The notes below the pieces were generated by a model. The model was not told the origin of the DNA. It was given only the letters and a program-made list of their open reading frames with translations, and did not search any database. From the NCBI GenBank assembly GCA_023438245.1, contig JAEXRD010000129.1:1-12608 (forward strand): 12,608 bases of DNA, written 5' to 3'. Source of the stretch: Pseudomonadota bacterium. Its GTDB lineage: Bacteria; Desulfobacterota; Desulfovibrionia; Desulfovibrionales; Desulfovibrionaceae. The position numbers were made by a program, and so were the translations under genes. Below, piece after piece: positions 1 through 7,243 of the stretch; positions within the stretch are counted from its first letter, which is position 1, and each line of letters begins with the position of its first letter.

Positions 1-27
1 GCGCGGGGGTGTTCGTGGCCCCCGCGC
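1..27 (-). terminator. Perfect 9-bp GC hairpin downstream of hcp, possible terminator
   Basis: Bases 1-9 (GCGCGGGGG) pair perfectly with 19-27 (CCCCCGCGC) around a 9-base loop. It lies about 70 bases past the hcp stop codon, where a transcription terminator for hcp would be expected. For a minus-strand transcript the U-tract would fall left of base 1, outside the window, so intrinsic termination cannot be confirmed. No T-run follows on the plus strand. It could equally serve a gene arriving from the left. Confidence 0.45.
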
Positions 28-98
28 CCGGTGGAATGTGTCGTACGGTTTAAGGTGGGTTGCGTTCTGCCGTTGGCAAGCCCGGGTTCGCTCGTCCG

Positions 99-1721
99 CT
101 AGCCCAGAATCGCCTTGAGGTCTTCGTCCGGGGTGCTGATGGGCTTGATGTTGAAGTTCTCAACCAGGAAGTTCAGCACGTTGGGGGTCACGAAGGCCGG
201 GAGGCTGGGTCCCAGGCGGATGTTCTTGATGCCAAGGCTCAAGAGGGTGAGCAGGATGGCCACGGCCTTCTGCTCGTACCAGGACAGCACCAGCGACAGC
301 GGCAGGTCGTTGACGCCGCAGTTGAAGGCCCCGGCGAGCGCCACGGCGATCTGGATGGCCGAGTAGGCGTCGTTGCACTGGCCGACGTCCAGCAGGCGCG
401 GGATGCCGCCGATGTCGCCCAGCTGCTTGTCGAAGAAGCGGAACTTACCACACGCAAGGGTCAGGATGATGGTGTCCTTGGGGGCCTTTTCCACGAACTC
501 GGTGTAGTAGTTGCGGCCGGGCTTGGCGCCGTCGCAGCCGCCCACCAGGAAGAAGTGGCGGATCTTGCCGGCCTTGACCGCGTCGATGACGGCCGGGGCC
601 ACGCTCATGACGGTGTTGCGGCCGAAGCCCACGTTGACGGTGCCGCGGTCGAGGTCGTCGGTGAAGCCGGGCAGCTCCAGGGCCTTCTTGATGACGGCGG
701 AGAAGTCCTCGTTGCCGACATGGACAGCGCCGGGCCAGCCCACCAGGCCGGTGGTGAAGATGTTGGCCAGGTAGCTCTGGGCGGGCTTCTGGATGCAGTT
801 GGTGGTCATGAGCACGGCGCCGGGGAACTCGGCGAATTCCTTGATCTGGTTCTGCCAGGCGGTGCCGTAGTGGCCGTAGAAGTGCTTGTAGGCCTTGAGC
901 TTGGGGTAGGCGTGGGTGGGCAGCATCTCACCGTGGGTGTAGATGTCGATGCCCTTGCCCTCGGTCTGCTTCAGCAGGGTCTCCAGGTCCTTCAGGTCGT
1001 GGCCGGAGACGACGATGCACTTGCCCTTGCGGTGGCCGATGGGCACGGCGGTGGGCGTGGGGTGGCCGTAGGTGCCGGTGTTGCCAGCGTCGAGCAGCTC
1101 CATGGCCTTCAGGTTGGCCTTGCCGCAGGCCATGGCCAGGCCCACCCAGGCGCCCAGGTCCAGGTCGGTGCGCAGCATGCTGGCCAGGGCCTCGTACATG
1201 TAGGCGGCCACGCTGTGGTCGTACTGGCCCAGCAGGGCGGCGTGGTCGGCGTAGGCGGCGACGCCCTTGATGCCGTAGAGCACGGTCTGCTTCAGGCTCT
1301 GCACGTCGGCGTTGGGGTCCAGGGCGGTGGGCAGGTGCGCCTCGCCCTGCTTCACCAGCCCGGCCAGGTCGGCGGCGGGGGTGAAGCGGGCGGCGTCGCA
1401 GCCGGAGGCGGTGACGCCCTGGGGGTTCAGCCGGGCCTGCATGCAGGTGCGCAGCTCGACGGCCTTCTGGATCAGCGGCACGAAGCGGGCGGCGTCGAAA
1501 TTCACGTTGGTCAGCGTGCTGAACACGGCCTTGTAGAGGAAGAGGTCGGTGTCCTTGTCGCTGATGCCTTTCTTGTCGGCCTCGTGGGCCACGCAGGCCA
1601 GGCCCTGGCAGGCGTAGATCAGCAGGTCCTGAAGGGCGGCCACGTCGGGCTGCTTGCCGCACACGCCCAGGGCGGTGCATCCGGTACCTTTGGCGGTCTG
1701 TTCACACTGGTTGCAAAACAT
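99..1721 (-). CDS. hcp: Hybrid cluster protein (class I Hcp, hydroxylamine reductase family)
   Basis: Cytoplasmic iron-sulfur-oxygen protein of 540 residues. The family reduces hydroxylamine in vitro and is linked to nitric oxide reduction and nitrosative-stress defence. The N-terminal cubane-cluster cysteines are C3, C6, C15 and C21, the compact spacing of class I enzymes from anaerobes. All expected hybrid-cluster ligands are visible: H241, E265, C309, C396 (the persulfide cysteine position), C424, C449 and E483, with K485 beside them. Relative to the D. vulgaris protein, as I recall its numbering, they are shifted by 3, then 10, then 11 residues, so two short deletions separate them. The start is supported by an AAGGAGGA ribosome site at 1729-1736. 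The gene is monocistronic, with its own promoter and CRP/FNR-type operator upstream and a hairpin downstream. No hcr reductase partner or regulator gene lies in the window. Identification is essentially certain; the physiological substrate is inferred from the family. Confidence 0.98.
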   Translation of the reverse strand: MFCNQCEQTAKGTGCTALGVCGKQPDVAALQDLLIYACQGLACVAHEADKKGISDKDTDLFLYKAVFSTLTNVNFDAARFVPLIQKAVELRTCMQARLNPQGVTASGCDAARFTPAADLAGLVKQGEAHLPTALDPNADVQSLKQTVLYGIKGVAAYADHAALLGQYDHSVAAYMYEALASMLRTDLDLGAWVGLAMACGKANLKAMELLDAGNTGTYGHPTPTAVPIGHRKGKCIVVSGHDLKDLETLLKQTEGKGIDIYTHGEMLPTHAYPKLKAYKHFYGHYGTAWQNQIKEFAEFPGAVLMTTNCIQKPAQSYLANIFTTGLVGWPGAVHVGNEDFSAVIKKALELPGFTDDLDRGTVNVGFGRNTVMSVAPAVIDAVKAGKIRHFFLVGGCDGAKPGRNYYTEFVEKAPKDTIILTLACGKFRFFDKQLGDIGGIPRLLDVGQCNDAYSAIQIAVALAGAFNCGVNDLPLSLVLSWYEQKAVAILLTLLSLGIKNIRLGPSLPAFVTPNVLNFLVENFNIKPISTPDEDLKAILG

Positions 1722-1770
1722 GGGGTTGTCCTCCTTGCGGTTGGAAGGGGTTTCTCGGTCACGCGAGTCC

Positions 1771-1776
1771 TGAATA
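1771..1776 (-). promoter_or_regulatory. Predicted -10 element of the hcp promoter
   Basis: On the minus strand TATTCA matches four of six positions of the sigma-70 -10 consensus. It predicts a start near 1764 and a 42-base leader to the hcp start codon. There is no convincing -35 box at the usual spacing, as expected for a promoter that depends on an activator. The box lies inside a short palindrome, GTCCT-ATTC-AGGAC (1767-1780), which could be a small hairpin or a second protein site. Confidence 0.55.
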
Positions 1777-1797
1777 GGACAACCCTTGCACTCTTTC

Positions 1798-1813
1798 TTT
1801 GACTTGTGTCAAC
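1798..1813 (-). promoter_or_regulatory. CRP/FNR-family operator upstream of hcp, probably HcpR
   Basis: The plus strand reads TTTGAC-TTGT-GTCAAC, giving a perfect TTGAC-N4-GTCAA palindrome at 1799-1812. This is the layout of FNR/CRP-family sites and resembles the motif proposed for HcpR in sulfate reducers. The centre lies 41.5 bases upstream of the start predicted from the TATTCA box at 1771-1776, the typical class II activator position overlapping where a -35 box would be. Naming the regulator as HcpR is inference from family knowledge, since no regulator gene is in the window. Confidence 0.8.
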
Positions 1814-1852
1814 ACCGGTACATTTTCTTCGATTATTTTTGCGCAGGACGCG

Positions 1853-1899
1853 AAAAAGCCCCGCTCCCCCCTCTCGAAGGAAAGGGCGGGGAACGGGGC
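1853..1899 (-). terminator. Intrinsic terminator after the racemase gene
   Basis: Arms GCCCCG (1858-1863) and CGGGGC (1894-1899) continue, after one mismatch, into TCCCC paired with GGGGA. Read on the minus strand, the hairpin is followed directly by TTTTT (1857-1853). It lies about 100 bases past the racemase stop and upstream of the hcp promoter, so it should insulate hcp from readthrough of the pyruvate kinase operon. A separate 14-bp perfect palindrome at 1973-1986 lies closer to the stop codon but has no T-tract. Confidence 0.85.
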
Positions 1900-1995
1900 C
1901 TTGAAAGAATGTCCTCCTGTTTCGGCGCGTTGCTAGGGCTTCTTTTCTCCCGTCGACGCCGACGCGGGCGCGGCCCCGGCCGGGGCGACCGAGGC

Positions 1996-2700
1996 TTACC
2001 CCCCCGCGCCCTCCAGGCAAAAGTCCAGCAGCGCCAGGGCGTGCAGCCGGGTGGTGTCGAACACCGGCACAGGGCAGTCGCCCTGGCCCACCAGGAGCGA
2101 GATCTCGGTGCAGCCCAGGATGACGCCCTGCGCGCCAGCCCCGGCCAAATCGCGCATCACCGCCTGGTAGGCCCGGCGGCTGGACTCGCGCACGCGGCCC
2201 TGCACAAGCTCCTCGTAGATGACCCGGTGCACTTCGCCTCTGCCCGGCTCCTCGGGGATGAGCACGGTGAGGCCGAAGCGCTCGGCCAGGCGGCCCTTGT
2301 AGAAGTCCTGCTCCATGGTGAAGCGCGTGCCCAAGAGGCCCACCCTGGTGAGGCCCGCGGCCTGGATGGCCGCGCCCGTGGCGTCGGCGATGTGGATGAG
2401 CGGCAGGCCCGAGGCCTGTTCCACCTCGGCCGCGAAGCGGTGCATGGTGTTGGTCAGGATGCCCAGGCCCCTGGCCCCGGCCCCGGCCAGGCCGCGCGCG
2501 GCCCCGGCCATGCGCTCGCCCAGTTCGTCCCAGCGCCCGGCGTGCTGCAGCGCCTCGATCTCGCCGAAATCGAAGGAATGCAGCACCAGCGGACAGGAAC
2601 GGCCCCCGCCCAGGCGGGCGCGGGCCTCCTCGTTCAGTATGCGGTAGTAGACGGCGCTGGACTCCCAGCTCATGCCGCCGATGAGGCCTATGGTGCGCAT
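1996..2700 (-). CDS. Aspartate/glutamate racemase family protein (YgeA/RacX-like)
   Basis: A cofactor-independent amino acid racemase-family protein of 234 residues, normal for the family. The N-terminus has the signature IGLIGGMSWESS (residues 4-15). The first catalytic segment reads ILTNTMH, so the first acid/base position is Thr83 instead of cysteine. The second is GCTEI with Cys197. A Thr83/Cys197 pair is also what I recall for the E. coli L-glutamate/aspartate-specific member, so a narrowed or one-way racemase is plausible, with D-glutamate or D-aspartate as possible products. It is the last gene of the minus-strand cluster, 12 bases after the acidic small protein and before a strong terminator. 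The ribosome site is weak (a G-rich stretch just upstream), suggesting coupling to the preceding gene. Family assignment is firm; the substrate is not known. Confidence 0.92.
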   Translation of the reverse strand: MRTIGLIGGMSWESSAVYYRILNEEARARLGGGRSCPLVLHSFDFGEIEALQHAGRWDELGERMAGAARGLAGAGARGLGILTNTMHRFAAEVEQASGLPLIHIADATGAAIQAAGLTRVGLLGTRFTMEQDFYKGRLAERFGLTVLIPEEPGRGEVHRVIYEELVQGRVRESSRRAYQAVMRDLAGAGAQGVILGCTEISLLVGQGDCPVPVFDTTRLHALALLDFCLEGAGG

Positions 2701-2712
2701 GGATGTCCGCCC

Positions 2713-2919
2713 CTACTCGACCTCGTAGTCCTCTTCCTCTTCTTCCTCGTTCTGGCGGGTCTCGTCCTCGGCCAGCAGGTCCTCGATCTCCCCGGCCAGG
2801 TCCTCCAGGCGCGGCCCGTACTCGTCGAAATCGTCGCTGCCCTCGGTCTCCAGGTCGTCGTAGACCTCGCGCAGGTAGTTGGCGGCCTTCTCAAGCTTCT
2901 TTCTGTAGCTGTTCTTCAT
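2713..2919 (-). CDS. Small acidic protein of unknown function
   Basis: A 68-residue protein I do not recognise. It starts basic (MKNSYRKKLEKA) and becomes strongly acidic, ending NEEEEEEDYEVE. The body is rich in leucine and charged residues in a pattern suggesting one or two amphipathic helices (residues 4-24 and 37-50). There are no cysteines, no signal peptide and no membrane segment, so it is probably cytoplasmic. It is likely a real gene: an AGGAG ribosome site precedes it at a suitable distance, it fills the space between pyruvate kinase (22 bases) and the racemase (12 bases) on the same strand, and its composition differs from the arginine- and proline-rich frameshifted readings seen elsewhere here. 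A binding partner or modulator of a neighbouring enzyme is possible but speculative. Confidence 0.8.
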   Translation of the reverse strand: MKNSYRKKLEKAANYLREVYDDLETEGSDDFDEYGPRLEDLAGEIEDLLAEDETRQNEEEEEEDYEVE

Positions 2920-2941
2920 TCCTCGGGTCTCCTGACTGGGC

Positions 2942-4363
2942 TTACTTGTAGTAGATCTTCAGTTCGTTGGTGTGCGTGGCGGACTGGCCGGGGGTGGGCT
3001 GGCCCGCGGTGATGACCACGGCCTCGCCCGGGGCGAAGAGGTGGCTGTGCTGCACGAAGCGCTCGGCACGGGCCACGTGGCTCTTCAGGCTCTGGTCGCC
3101 GATGTGGGGCACCACGCCCCAGAAGAAGTTGAGCTGCTTCTGCACCGGGGTGTCGCAGGTGATGGCGTGGATGGCCTGGGCCGGGCGGCGGCTGGACAAG
3201 AGGCGCGCCGTGGCCCCGCTGCAGGAGTGCGGCACCAGGCCCTTGGCCTCGGTGTTCTCCGCCAGCAGGCAGGCGGCGTAGGCCAGGTACTTGGCCGGGT
3301 TCTTCTCGGCCTTGGGCGCGAAGGGCCCCTTCATGCGCTCGATGTAGTAGGGTTCGGCTTCGCTGGCGATCTCGCTGATGAACTTCACGGCTTCCACGGG
3401 GTAGCTGCCCATGGCCGTCTCCTCGGAGAGCATGACGCAGTCGGCCCCGTCGAGCATGGCGTTGGCCACGTCGGCGGCCTCGGCCCGAGTGGGCAGGGGG
3501 TTGTTGACCATGGACAGCAGCATCTGCGTGGCCACGATGACGCCCTTCTGGGCGTGGCGGCAGGCGCGGATGATCTTTTTCTGGATGACCGGCACCGCGG
3601 AGAGCGGGCATTCCAGGCCCAAATCGCCGCGCGCCACCATGATGACGTCGGCCAGCTTGAGGATGTCCTCCAGGTTGTCCACGGCGTTCTGGCGCTCGAT
3701 CTTGGCCACCACGGGAATCCAGCGCCCGTGCCTCTCGATCTCGGCCTTGATGTCGCGCAGGTCGTCCACGGTCTGCACGAAGGACAGGGCCACGGCGTCC
3801 AGCCCGATGTCCATGCCCTCGTGCAGGTCCTTGCGGTCCTTGTCGGTCAGCGCGGGCATGGGGTGGAACTTGCCGGGGAAGGCGATGCCCTTCTTGCTGG
3901 TCAGGACGCCGCTGTTCTTGGCCACCATCTCGAAGCACTTGTCCACCTTGAGCACGTTGGTGACGGTGAACTGGAGCATGCCGTCGGAGAGCGACACGGG
4001 CATGCCCACGTCCAGGCCCACGAGCAGCTCGGCCATGTCCAGGGGCACGAACACGTGCTCGCCGGCCTTGGCCGCCTGGTCGGGCAGGCCCAGCACCAGC
4101 GTGTCGCCGCGCTTCACCTGCACGGGGCTGCCGGCCACCTCGCCGATGCGGATCTTGGGGCCGCAGAGGTCGCCCATGACGGTGATGGGGATGCCGGTGT
4201 CGGCTTCCACCTTGCGGATGAGCTCCACCGTGGGCTTGAAGGTGGCGGCGTCGGAGTGCGAGAAATTGAGCCGGAAGATCCTGGCCCCGTACTCCACCAT
4301 GGCCTTCATGGTCTCGTAATTATTGGAGGCCGGGCCTAAGGTGGCGACGATCTTGGTGCGCAT
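2942..4363 (-). CDS. pyk: Pyruvate kinase
   Basis: Converts phosphoenolpyruvate and ADP to pyruvate and ATP in the last step of glycolysis. At 473 residues it has the usual bacterial length. Visible motifs in order are: the KIVATLGPAS start (residues 4-13); RLNFSH (31-36), which binds K+ and substrate; GDLCGPKIR (64-72), leading into the B domain to about 165; the catalytic lysine in VAKIER (K221) with metal ligand E223; MVARGDLGLE (242-251) with D247; and PTRAEAADVANAMLDG (291-306). The C-terminal allosteric domain is present and unremarkable. Small departures from the common motifs are DLCGPK, MLLSM in place of MLESM, and SEETA in place of SGETA. An AGGGGGA ribosome site supports the start. 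It follows the PEP-synthase-like gene by 84 bases and leads the acidic protein and racemase, probably as one operon. Confidence 0.97.
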   Translation of the reverse strand: MRTKIVATLGPASNNYETMKAMVEYGARIFRLNFSHSDAATFKPTVELIRKVEADTGIPITVMGDLCGPKIRIGEVAGSPVQVKRGDTLVLGLPDQAAKAGEHVFVPLDMAELLVGLDVGMPVSLSDGMLQFTVTNVLKVDKCFEMVAKNSGVLTSKKGIAFPGKFHPMPALTDKDRKDLHEGMDIGLDAVALSFVQTVDDLRDIKAEIERHGRWIPVVAKIERQNAVDNLEDILKLADVIMVARGDLGLECPLSAVPVIQKKIIRACRHAQKGVIVATQMLLSMVNNPLPTRAEAADVANAMLDGADCVMLSEETAMGSYPVEAVKFISEIASEAEPYYIERMKGPFAPKAEKNPAKYLAYAACLLAENTEAKGLVPHSCSGATARLLSSRRPAQAIHAITCDTPVQKQLNFFWGVVPHIGDQSLKSHVARAERFVQHSHLFAPGEAVVITAGQPTPGQSATHTNELKIYYK

Positions 4364-4447
4364 GGGTCTGTCCCCCTGTGGTTGGTGGTCCGTCCCGCTT
4401 GTCCCTGCCTAAGCCGCTTTGGCCCGCTCGGCAAGCCTTAACCGCGC

Positions 4448-7117
4448 CTACGGCAGGTGCGAAAAATCGTCCCCGGACGGGCGCCTGGGGGCATCGGCGG
4501 GAGCATCGGCCCCGGCCTTTTCCTCGGCCTGCTCCGCGGAACGTTCGAAGGTGTAGTTGCCCTTGAAGAACTCGTCCACGTACCAGGCGATCTGGCCGTC
4601 GTCGGAGAGCATCATGTCCAGCAGGCGCACCGCGCCCAGCAGCCTGCCCACCATGCCCAGCTTCTGCTTCAGGTCGCTCTGGGAGTACTTCTTGATCTCC
4701 CCGCGCACCATGTCGCCCTTGGTCTCCACGCGGAAGCCCAGGCGCTTCAATATCTGCGCGATGAGCGAGGCCCGCCGCGAGCGCCGGGCGATGTCCGCCG
4801 CGCCGCCCTTGAAGGAGAAGGCGATGTAGTTGTCGTTGATCTCGGGCCCGCAGAAGCTGTCGATGACCGCGAAATGGTAGCCCAGCCGGGTGTTGAAGTT
4901 CAGGTAGCGGTCGCTGGCCACGGCGTAGCTGGGCGCGCCCATGCTGCCGTCGGTGTTGGGGTCGTGCAGCATGCTCTCGGCCATGATGGCCGCGAACCCG
5001 CGCATGCTGACGCCCACGCCGCCCAGCCAGCGCACGCCCGGGTCGGTCATGCCGTGCAGCAGGGCCTGGAAGGGCGCGCTCTTCACGTGCTCCAGCTCCA
5101 CCACGTTCCTGGGCGCCGTGGGGGTGAGCCCGCCGCCCAGGTCCACCACCAGGATGTTCAGCGGCAGGCCCACGCGCAGGCGCACCGCGCCCTCGGCCCC
5201 CTCCATCTCGTCGCCCAGGCGGAACATCTCGCGCATGCCCATCTCGTGGGCGAAGCGGATGACGTCGTGCAGGCTGCGGCAGCCCTCGGGGCTGAAGTTC
5301 TCGGCCTTGGGGTCGGTCAGGGTCAGCGGGGCCATGTGCCGCAGGGCCTCCTGCGCGGCCTTGTGCACCGGGCTGCCCTTCATCAGGTTCACGCAGGGCT
5401 TGTCGCTCAAGAGCTCCGGCACGATGCCCCGGTAGACGATGCGCCCGGTGGCGTCCACGGTGATGTCCTCGCCGTGGGCGATCTTGAGCGTGGCGTTCTC
5501 GGCGTCCACCAGGGCGGGCAGGCCGAACTCGCGCGCCACGCTTGCCATGTGGCCGGTGACGCTGCCCACCTCCGTCACGATGGCCCGGATGCGGTCCATG
5601 ACCGGCACATAGGTGGGCGAGGTCTGGCGGGCCACCAGGATGGCCCCCTGCGGCACGGCGGGCAGGTTGTGGTCGCTGGTGAGGATGTAGGCCTGGCCCG
5701 CGGCGCTGCCCGCCGAGGCCATGGCCCCGCCGCGCAGGATGACCTCGCGCCCGTGGATGGGCTCGTCGCCTTCGCGCTCCAGGGTGCAGCCCTCCCCGGC
5801 CGGGCTCTGCTCCACGCCCAGGGGCCGGGCCTGCAGGATGAACAGCTTGCCCTGCGCGTCCTGGGCCCACTCGATGTCCAGGGCCTGGCCGTAGTGCTCC
5901 TCCAGCTTCAGGCCGTAGGCCACCAGCTGGGCCAGCTTGCCCTCGTCCAGGCAGGGGGCCAGGCGCTCGGCCTCGGGCACGTCCTCCTCGAAGATGCCCC
6001 CGCCCTCCTGCGGCCCCAGGCGCAGGCGGCGCTCCTTCAGGGCCACGCTGCGCTCCTTCGCGGCCCCGTCGGCCCGGCGCACGCGCACGAAATCCGTCCG
6101 GCCCGAGCCGTCCACCACGCTGACGCCCAGGCCCCAGGCGGAGCTGACCAGCACGTCGTCGCACTTCTGGTCGCCGGGGTCGCGGGTGTAGAGCACGCCG
6201 CTGGCGCGGGCGTCCACCATGGTCACGCACAGCACGGCCATGATGACGTCGCGGTCGGAATAGCCGCGGCTGCGGCGGTAGTACACCGCGCGCGGGCTGA
6301 ACAGGCTGGCCACAACCTCCTTCCAGGCCCGGTGCAGGCTGCCCGCGCCCACGTTCAGCACCGTGGAGTGCTGCCCCGCGAAGGTGGCCTCGCCGTCCTC
6401 GCAGGTGGCGCTGGAACGCACGGCCACGCGCACGTCCGGGCCGAAGCAGGCGGTGAGCACGTCCATCTCCGCGGCCATGGCGCGCAGCAGGTCGGCGGGC
6501 GCCTCCTCGGCCAGGATCATGGCCTGGATCTCCTCGCACACCGCCACCAGCCGGTCGGTGTCCTTCACGTCCATGCCGCGCAGGCGCGCCTCGATGCGCT
6601 CGGCCAGGCCGGTGGTGCGCAGGAAATGCTGGCAGGCGTAGGCCGAGACGGCGAAGCCCTGGGGCGTGGGCAGCCCGGCGCGGTTGGCCACCTCGCCCAG
6701 GTTGGCCGCCTTGCCGCCCACCTCGTCGGCCAGGGAGGCCGAAAGGGACCGGAGCGGCAGCACCAGCTCGCTCTTCCTCAGCTTCTTGCGGTGGGCCAGG
6801 TCGCGCAGCACGGTGACGCCGATGCGCTCCGTGGCGTCGAACAGGCCGGGGTAGCGCCCGCGCGAGAGCGCGTTCAGGTCCTCGGCGATGTCGTAGACCA
6901 TGCTGATGAGGTCCTCGGACAGGGTGGTCACCTGGTCCAGGGTGAAGGGCTTGTTCTCGTAGAGCAGGTGCTCCAGCTCGGTGAGCAGCTCCAGCGAACG
7001 GTTGTTCTTGATGAGCAGGCTCTTGAAGGAGTCGTACTTGCGCCGGAGGGCGTCCTCCTCGCGGGGGGAGGCGCTCTGCTCTCGGCTGCCCAGGAGCATG
7101 TTCAGGAACTTGAGCAT
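4448..7117 (-). CDS. PEP-synthase/PPDK-like dikinase with a noncanonical C-terminal domain
   Basis: An 889-residue cytoplasmic protein. The start at 7117 (MLKFLNMLLGS) is preferred to an upstream ATG at 7201 because a GGAG site precedes it by 8 bases and the extra 28 residues look like noncoding translation. Residues 1-120 form a helical region. Residues 130-432 are the PPDK_N ATP-binding domain: GGKAANLGEV (134-143), VRSSATCED (233-241), FAGQHSTV (247-254) and a QARP end (429-432). Residues 460-565 are the swivelling phosphohistidine domain, with H523 in TGHMASVARE. Instead of the PEP/pyruvate TIM barrel, which normally shows a GTNDLTQ motif and a late catalytic cysteine, residues 575-860 carry a different domain containing FCGPEINDNYIAFSFKGG (755-772). 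The tail (861-889) is acidic and proline-rich. ATP cleavage and histidine phosphorylation are well supported; the final acceptor is not. Its neighbour pyruvate kinase suggests the PEP/pyruvate node, but another acceptor is possible, as in rifampin phosphotransferase. Confidence 0.88.
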   Translation of the reverse strand: MLKFLNMLLGSREQSASPREEDALRRKYDSFKSLLIKNNRSLELLTELEHLLYENKPFTLDQVTTLSEDLISMVYDIAEDLNALSRGRYPGLFDATERIGVTVLRDLAHRKKLRKSELVLPLRSLSASLADEVGGKAANLGEVANRAGLPTPQGFAVSAYACQHFLRTTGLAERIEARLRGMDVKDTDRLVAVCEEIQAMILAEEAPADLLRAMAAEMDVLTACFGPDVRVAVRSSATCEDGEATFAGQHSTVLNVGAGSLHRAWKEVVASLFSPRAVYYRRSRGYSDRDVIMAVLCVTMVDARASGVLYTRDPGDQKCDDVLVSSAWGLGVSVVDGSGRTDFVRVRRADGAAKERSVALKERRLRLGPQEGGGIFEEDVPEAERLAPCLDEGKLAQLVAYGLKLEEHYGQALDIEWAQDAQGKLFILQARPLGVEQSPAGEGCTLEREGDEPIHGREVILRGGAMASAGSAAGQAYILTSDHNLPAVPQGAILVARQTSPTYVPVMDRIRAIVTEVGSVTGHMASVAREFGLPALVDAENATLKIAHGEDITVDATGRIVYRGIVPELLSDKPCVNLMKGSPVHKAAQEALRHMAPLTLTDPKAENFSPEGCRSLHDVIRFAHEMGMREMFRLGDEMEGAEGAVRLRVGLPLNILVVDLGGGLTPTAPRNVVELEHVKSAPFQALLHGMTDPGVRWLGGVGVSMRGFAAIMAESMLHDPNTDGSMGAPSYAVASDRYLNFNTRLGYHFAVIDSFCGPEINDNYIAFSFKGGAADIARRSRRASLIAQILKRLGFRVETKGDMVRGEIKKYSQSDLKQKLGMVGRLLGAVRLLDMMLSDDGQIAWYVDEFFKGNYTFERSAEQAEEKAGADAPADAPRRPSGDDFSHLP

Positions 7118-7169
7118 GCGGTCGGCTCCGTGCGTGCTTGCGGTTGGCCGGGCCCAAAAACGGAGGGGG

Positions 7170-7187
7170 CCGAACCGAGAGGTTCGG
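7170..7187 (-). other. Perfect 7-bp hairpin between the ATC-hydrolase-like and dikinase genes
   Basis: CCGAACC (7170-7176) pairs with GGTTCGG (7181-7187) around a 4-base loop. On the minus strand, outer GGG and CCC can extend the stem across a small internal loop, and TTTTT (7160-7156) follows a few bases later. It may be a weak terminator for the ATC-hydrolase-like gene or, if transcription starts just upstream, a leader or attenuator structure for the dikinase gene. A second hairpin, GGGGC (7217-7221) with GCCCC (7233-7237) and an inner CTT/AAG, lies directly after the ATC-hydrolase stop. Confidence 0.45.
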
Positions 7188-7201
7188 TGCCCGACGATCA
7201 A

Positions 7202-7230
7202 GCCATACGCAATGCAGGGGCACTTCGCAA
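7202..7230 (-). promoter_or_regulatory. Weak candidate promoter for the dikinase gene
   Basis: On the minus strand TTGCGA (7230-7225), a 17-base spacer and TATGGC (7207-7202) give a possible sigma-70 promoter about 90 bases upstream of the dikinase start. The -10 is poor, and it overlaps the hairpin at 7217-7237. If real, the 7170-7187 hairpin would be in the leader. Offered only as a hypothesis. Confidence 0.22.
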
Positions 7231-7243
7231 GCGCCCCGTGAGC

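Noticed and set aside
60..1802. A 580-codon plus-strand open frame opposite hcp.
   Set aside because: It exactly mirrors hcp, whose cluster ligands are all present on the other strand; its composition is low-complexity Val/Gly/Ala/His.
4406..4434. A possible promoter for pyk on the minus strand (TTGCCG, 17 bases, TAGGCA).
   Set aside because: The -10 matches only two consensus positions and no other feature supports it. Cotranscription with the dikinase gene is as likely.
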